Shown in pieces: positions 60,971 through 64,000 of a stretch of DNA of 64,000 nt. The notes under the pieces are model-generated. The model was not told the DNA's origin and made no database searches. It saw only the letters and a program-made list of their open reading frames with translations. This DNA comes from Pycnococcus provasolii (lineage: Eukaryota; Chlorophyta; Pseudoscourfieldiophyceae; Pseudoscourfieldiales; Pycnococcaceae), in assembly GCA_938743325.2 (NCBI GenBank), contig OW568878.1, positions 558,001 through 622,000 on the forward strand. The letters are read 5' to 3'. The position numbers and the translations under genes are program-made. Every line of letters begins with the position of its first letter. Positions within the stretch are counted from its first letter, which is position 1.

Positions 60971-62104
60971 ATGCCTCAATCAAGCAGCAAGAACAAGAAC
61001 GACTCCACCGCCACGCCCGTCTCCGCGACAGCCACGGCGCCGGCGATGAAACCGCCAAACGACGTCATCGCGGGAGCCGCAGGACGAGCCATCAGCCAGT
61101 CGACGATCCACCCGATTGACACCATCAAGGTGCGCATGCAGACGGGAGGCCTGATGCGCGGCGGCGGGTTTCTGAAAAATGCCCAGAGCCTGTACCGTGG
61201 TGTTGGCGGAGCGGGAACCGGGGCGGGCATAGCCATTGGCACGTACTACGCCTTTTACGGATCCACGCTTCGCCTGCTGCGTGACCACATGGGACTTCCC
61301 ATCGGAACCGCGGCATTCGCCGCAGGAGCCACTGGTGCCGTTGGAAGCAGCGTCGTCAAGGTTCCTCTCGCCGTGTGCATTCGCAGCGTGCAGGCTGGCG
61401 TGTACCCGAACTTCATCACCGCGGCGCGGGAAATCTCAGGTGCGGCGGGCGTGCGCGGTCTGTACACAGGCTACGTCCCCACCGTGCTCGAGGATGTTCC
61501 CGACATGGCGGTGAAGTTCATGTCGTACGAGCTCCTGCGCGCGACGCACATGACGCTCACTGGGCGTGGACCGGGCGATTCGGATGCTCTGGCTGACCTC
61601 GTCATCGGAGGAAGTTCCGGCGCGGTGGCGGCGGCTGTGACAACGCCGTTCGACGTCGTGAAGACGCGCATGATGTGCACTGCGGCGGAATCGCCGTCGC
61701 TGATGCAAAGCGTGAAGATGGTGATGAAGTCTGACGGCATGCGCGGGTTCTTCGCTGGCGTTGGCCCGCGCGCCGTCTCCAGCGCCATCAACTCTGCCGT
61801 GTTCTTCATGTTCTTCGAGGCGATCCGCAGCCACCTCGAGTCAAATGACCGTCACGCGCGCAACGCACGCGCCGCGATGGTTGGCACGAGCCGACGCTGC
61901 GCCGCCACACCAGCCTCCATGGCTGTGGTGAACAAGGAGAGCGCGATAACGCTCGCGGAAGGACGTCGCGGCAAGAAGTTGCGCGGCATGGAGGTGCCTG
62001 CCAACGGCGGTGCCACCAATGCCATAGCACGCGGCGATGCCGCGGGCCCGCTCGGACTCGCTGGCGCCACGCTTACGCTCAGCGTGTTCGGCAAGAAGGA
62101 TTAG
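60971..62104 (+). CDS. Mitochondrial carrier (SLC25) family protein
   Basis: 377 residues from the ATG at 60971; the frame is open to 60797 but in a Lys/Thr-rich leader without a better ATG. Three carrier repeats are visible: HPIDTIKVRMQ; VPLAVCIRSVQ, where the second signature keeps Pro and Arg but not the usual acidic residue and Lys; and TPFDVVKTRMM. Each is followed by paired helices (GLYTGYVPTVLEDVPDMAVK, GFFAGVGPRAVSSAINSAVF). The third repeat most resembles the plant SAM-transporter-like carriers. The Arg/Ala tail of 70 residues is unusual. Substrate not deducible. Confidence 0.88.
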   Translation: MPQSSSKNKNDSTATPVSATATAPAMKPPNDVIAGAAGRAISQSTIHPIDTIKVRMQTGGLMRGGGFLKNAQSLYRGVGGAGTGAGIAIGTYYAFYGSTLRLLRDHMGLPIGTAAFAAGATGAVGSSVVKVPLAVCIRSVQAGVYPNFITAAREISGAAGVRGLYTGYVPTVLEDVPDMAVKFMSYELLRATHMTLTGRGPGDSDALADLVIGGSSGAVAAAVTTPFDVVKTRMMCTAAESPSLMQSVKMVMKSDGMRGFFAGVGPRAVSSAINSAVFFMFFEAIRSHLESNDRHARNARAAMVGTSRRCAATPASMAVVNKESAITLAEGRRGKKLRGMEVPANGGATNAIARGDAAGPLGLAGATLTLSVFGKKD

Positions 62105-62308
62105 GCACGAAGCAAACGTAGTTTTTTTTTGTTGATTTTGACGCAATCTAGTTGAAGCAGGGCAATGCAGCATAATGTTGTGCGTCTTTTGGGTCATTTT
62201 ATCTCTCTTTTCTTTTTTTTATTTTTCGTGTTAACGTAGAATTGAAATGATCTTTGACTAAATTTACAGTACAGAGTAGTTTTGGTAAATTACACGCCAG
62301 ATATGCTC

Positions 62309-63412
62309 CTACCGCTCCGGCTCACCCAGCGTCACGCAGTGTATGCCACCGCCACCGAGTAGGAATTCGCGCGCGGGCAAGCCCACGACGTCGCGGGCAG
62401 GAAATGCATCAGCAAGAATGGCGTGCGCTCTTGCGTCGGCATGTTCGTTCTCGAATGACGGTGCGACGATGACGCCGTTGCCTATGTAGAAGTTGATGTA
62501 CGAAGCGGCGAGGCGCTCACCCTCCGGCCGCGCCTTCGCCTCCAAGGATGTGACGACGCCTTCCGCCTCGTCCGCGCGCCGCACGATAGGCGGCGGCTGA
62601 GGCACCTTGATTACGTCAAGTTCGCAGCCACGCGCGTCTCGCGCGCTTGCGAGTGCCTCGAGGTTCGCCAAGCTGCGCGCGTGCTGCGGGTCATTTGCAT
62701 CCTCCTCCCAAGCGAGAAGAACCTTGCCAGGCGCAGCGAAGCACGCGACGTTATCGACGTGCCCGTTGGTATCCGTGTCTCCGTGCAGGCCGTACGGCAG
62801 CCAAATGACCGTCGACACGCCTAGTGTCGTTTTCAGTTTCCCCTCAATCTGCGCCTTGGACAAGCTCGGGTTTCTGTTGGCGCACAGCAGACATTCCTCG
62901 GTGACGAGCAGCGTTCCCTCCCCGTCACAGCATAACGCGCCCCCTTCCATGACGACGTCCGATCGTGCGCACGCCACGCGTGCGTGCTCCGCGACGCGCG
63001 CGGCGACGGCGTCGTCGTTTTCGTACTCCTGGAAGCACGTGCTTCCCCACGCGTTGAATGTCCAGTCGACGGCTTGTACGAGTTTGTTGGTTTCCTTGTC
63101 CGTGATGAACGTGGGTCCCGTATCTCGTACCCACGCGTCGTCGAGCGGAAGTGTCAGCGTCGATATCTCACGCAAGTCCCCATCGTCGTCACTGCGGCTT
63201 GTCAAGCTTCTTCTTATCATCATCGACGCGTTGTCTTTTTGTTCGGGTGACACCAATAACGTGACGTGTTCGTATCGTGCAAGCACGGCGACTAACTTGG
63301 CGAACGCAAGCTGCGCCGGCATGGCGTTGTCCCGCCACGTGTCCGTCCGTTCGGGCCACGCGACGTATACCCGCGCGTGTGGCACGAAGTCCGACGCCAT
63401 AATCTCGCCCAT
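62309..63412 (-). CDS. AIH: Agmatine deiminase
   Basis: 367 residues, ATG at 63412. It hydrolyses agmatine to N-carbamoylputrescine and ammonia in the arginine-decarboxylase route to putrescine. Visible family motifs: YVAWPERTDTWRDNA at the start, LDDAWVRDTGPTF, VDWTFNAWGS, DVVMEGGALCCDGEGTLL, WLPYGLHGDTDTNGHVDNVA with the catalytic His, NFYIGNGVIVAP and the C-terminal GGGGIHCVT with the nucleophilic Cys. Complete, usual length. It diverges from the MLO gene; CCCTAA repeats lie between the two starts. Confidence 0.95.
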   Translation of the reverse strand: MGEIMASDFVPHARVYVAWPERTDTWRDNAMPAQLAFAKLVAVLARYEHVTLLVSPEQKDNASMMIRRSLTSRSDDDGDLREISTLTLPLDDAWVRDTGPTFITDKETNKLVQAVDWTFNAWGSTCFQEYENDDAVAARVAEHARVACARSDVVMEGGALCCDGEGTLLVTEECLLCANRNPSLSKAQIEGKLKTTLGVSTVIWLPYGLHGDTDTNGHVDNVACFAAPGKVLLAWEEDANDPQHARSLANLEALASARDARGCELDVIKVPQPPPIVRRADEAEGVVTSLEAKARPEGERLAASYINFYIGNGVIVAPSFENEHADARAHAILADAFPARDVVGLPAREFLLGGGGIHCVTLGEPER

Positions 63413-63489
63413 TTATCTTGCGCACCTCTAGAGAAACGTTTACACACACACACGGGAAACGAAATTAAGACGAGAATCTAAGAATCCCT

Positions 63490-63513
63490 TAAACCCTAAC
63501 CCGCTAACCCTAG
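63490..63513. repeat. Degenerate CCCTAA (telomere-like) tract between divergent starts
   Basis: AAACCCTAACCCGCTAACCC lies between the agmatine deiminase and MLO genes and abuts the MLO start codon. Confidence 0.7.
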
Positions 63514-64000
63514 ATGCCGTTTTTTAAGCGTTTCGTTTCTTCGAAGCTCCTCCCTCATCATCGTCCAATTGAGCGTCTGCTCCATTGGAGCACACGTCGC
63601 GTCATTCAGGCCATGGCCGCATCGTCCACCTCCATCAATGACACCATCTCGCACACGAACGGCTGGCGTGTGTCTGTGGTATTTATCGTGTTTTTGATTA
63701 TAGGTGCCATCTTCCAGTACTCGCTCGAGCACGTCGACCTTACGTTGAAAAACCACGGGCTCCGAGGACTCAGACACACGTTCCAAAAGCTACGCGAGGA
63801 ACTTCTCACGCTCGGATTCATCTCACTCATACTCGCAGCCACGGGAGATGCCCTATCCAAGTCAAGGCTCGCTTCCGCGCACGTCATACACCAAACGCAC
63901 ATATTCTTCTTCACGCTCGCGTTCAGCCACATCCTATTCGCATCCACGGCACTCGGACTTACCATCATGCGCATGCGAGGTTGGAAGAAGTGGGAGATGG
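63514..64000 (+). CDS. MLO family membrane protein, N-terminal part
   Basis: The frame runs off the end of the window. From ATG 63514 (a second ATG at 63613 is possible), the sequence NGWRVSVVFIVFLIIGAIFQ is the first membrane helix, then LRHTFQKLREELLTLGFISL, which matches the plant MLO pattern (KLKEELMLLGFISLLL), then IHQTHIFFFTLAFSHILFAS and MRMRGWKKWE, the MLO loop-2 signature (WKxWE). MLO proteins are seven-helix plasma-membrane proteins linked to calmodulin-dependent signalling in plants; the role in algae is unknown. The rest lies outside the window. Confidence 0.88.
   Translation, partial: MPFFKRFVSSKLLPHHRPIERLLHWSTRRVIQAMAASSTSINDTISHTNGWRVSVVFIVFLIIGAIFQYSLEHVDLTLKNHGLRGLRHTFQKLREELLTLGFISLILAATGDALSKSRLASAHVIHQTHIFFFTLAFSHILFASTALGLTIMRMRGWKKWEM

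Overview
The window is nuclear DNA of a unicellular photosynthetic eukaryote. A green alga of prasinophyte type fits best, but that is inferred from gene content and nothing here proves the species. Genes are dense, mostly intronless, GC-rich and alternate freely between strands. Plastid and plant-lineage markers are present: a UGP3-type UDP-glucose pyrophosphorylase tail, a lumenal PsbP-domain protein with a twin-arginine motif, a DUF1997 protein, an MLO protein, a plant/algal DUR3 urea symporter and an agmatine deiminase. Four genes can be read only across introns (DUR3, Pescadillo, PrpD and a small two-exon gene), all with GT...AG borders, mostly GTACGT/GTATGT-like donors.

Layout. 1-8.6 kb: UGP3 end, TMEM70-like protein, RCC1-repeat protein A, a frame-disrupted PIG-Q/GPI1-like gene, dUTPase, and a long coiled-coil protein. 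8.7-16.4 kb: repeat-rich spacer, then CNOT1, the CCR4-NOT scaffold. 17.5-28.5 kb: PsbP-domain protein, an unknown organelle-targeted acidic protein, a SEC23-like COPII protein, COG1 and a helical-repeat protein. 29.5-40 kb: GST, CNOT9, RCC1-repeat protein B, an orphan 3' fragment of a dihydrolipoyl succinyltransferase gene, an F-box/LRR protein, a NIPA magnesium transporter, a DUF1997 protein and an ankyrin membrane protein. 40-49 kb: DUR3, a large mosaic chromatin protein (DUF3444-like, PHD-like, AlkB-like dioxygenase, Tudor-like, chromo and PHD modules), and Pescadillo. 49-64 kb: RFC1, a kinesin-light-chain-type TPR protein with 15 near-identical repeats, a divergent indole-glycerol-phosphate-synthase-like protein, PrpD, a small two-exon protein, an SLC25 carrier, agmatine deiminase and the start of an MLO gene.

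Most genes are ordinary housekeeping genes with no operon logic. Two subunits of one complex (CNOT1 and CNOT9) lie about 14 kb apart on the same strand. Nitrogen metabolism is represented by urea uptake and agmatine deiminase; replication by RFC1 and dUTPase; membrane traffic by SEC23-like and COG1.

Three observations stand out. The 1080-residue mosaic AlkB/chromatin protein shows an abrupt base-composition switch inside one open frame. Short TTAGGG (telomere-like) tracts recur close upstream of about ten start codons. The IGPS-like protein has lost both catalytic lysines. I found no tRNA, rRNA or CRISPR array and no clear transposase or reverse transcriptase.
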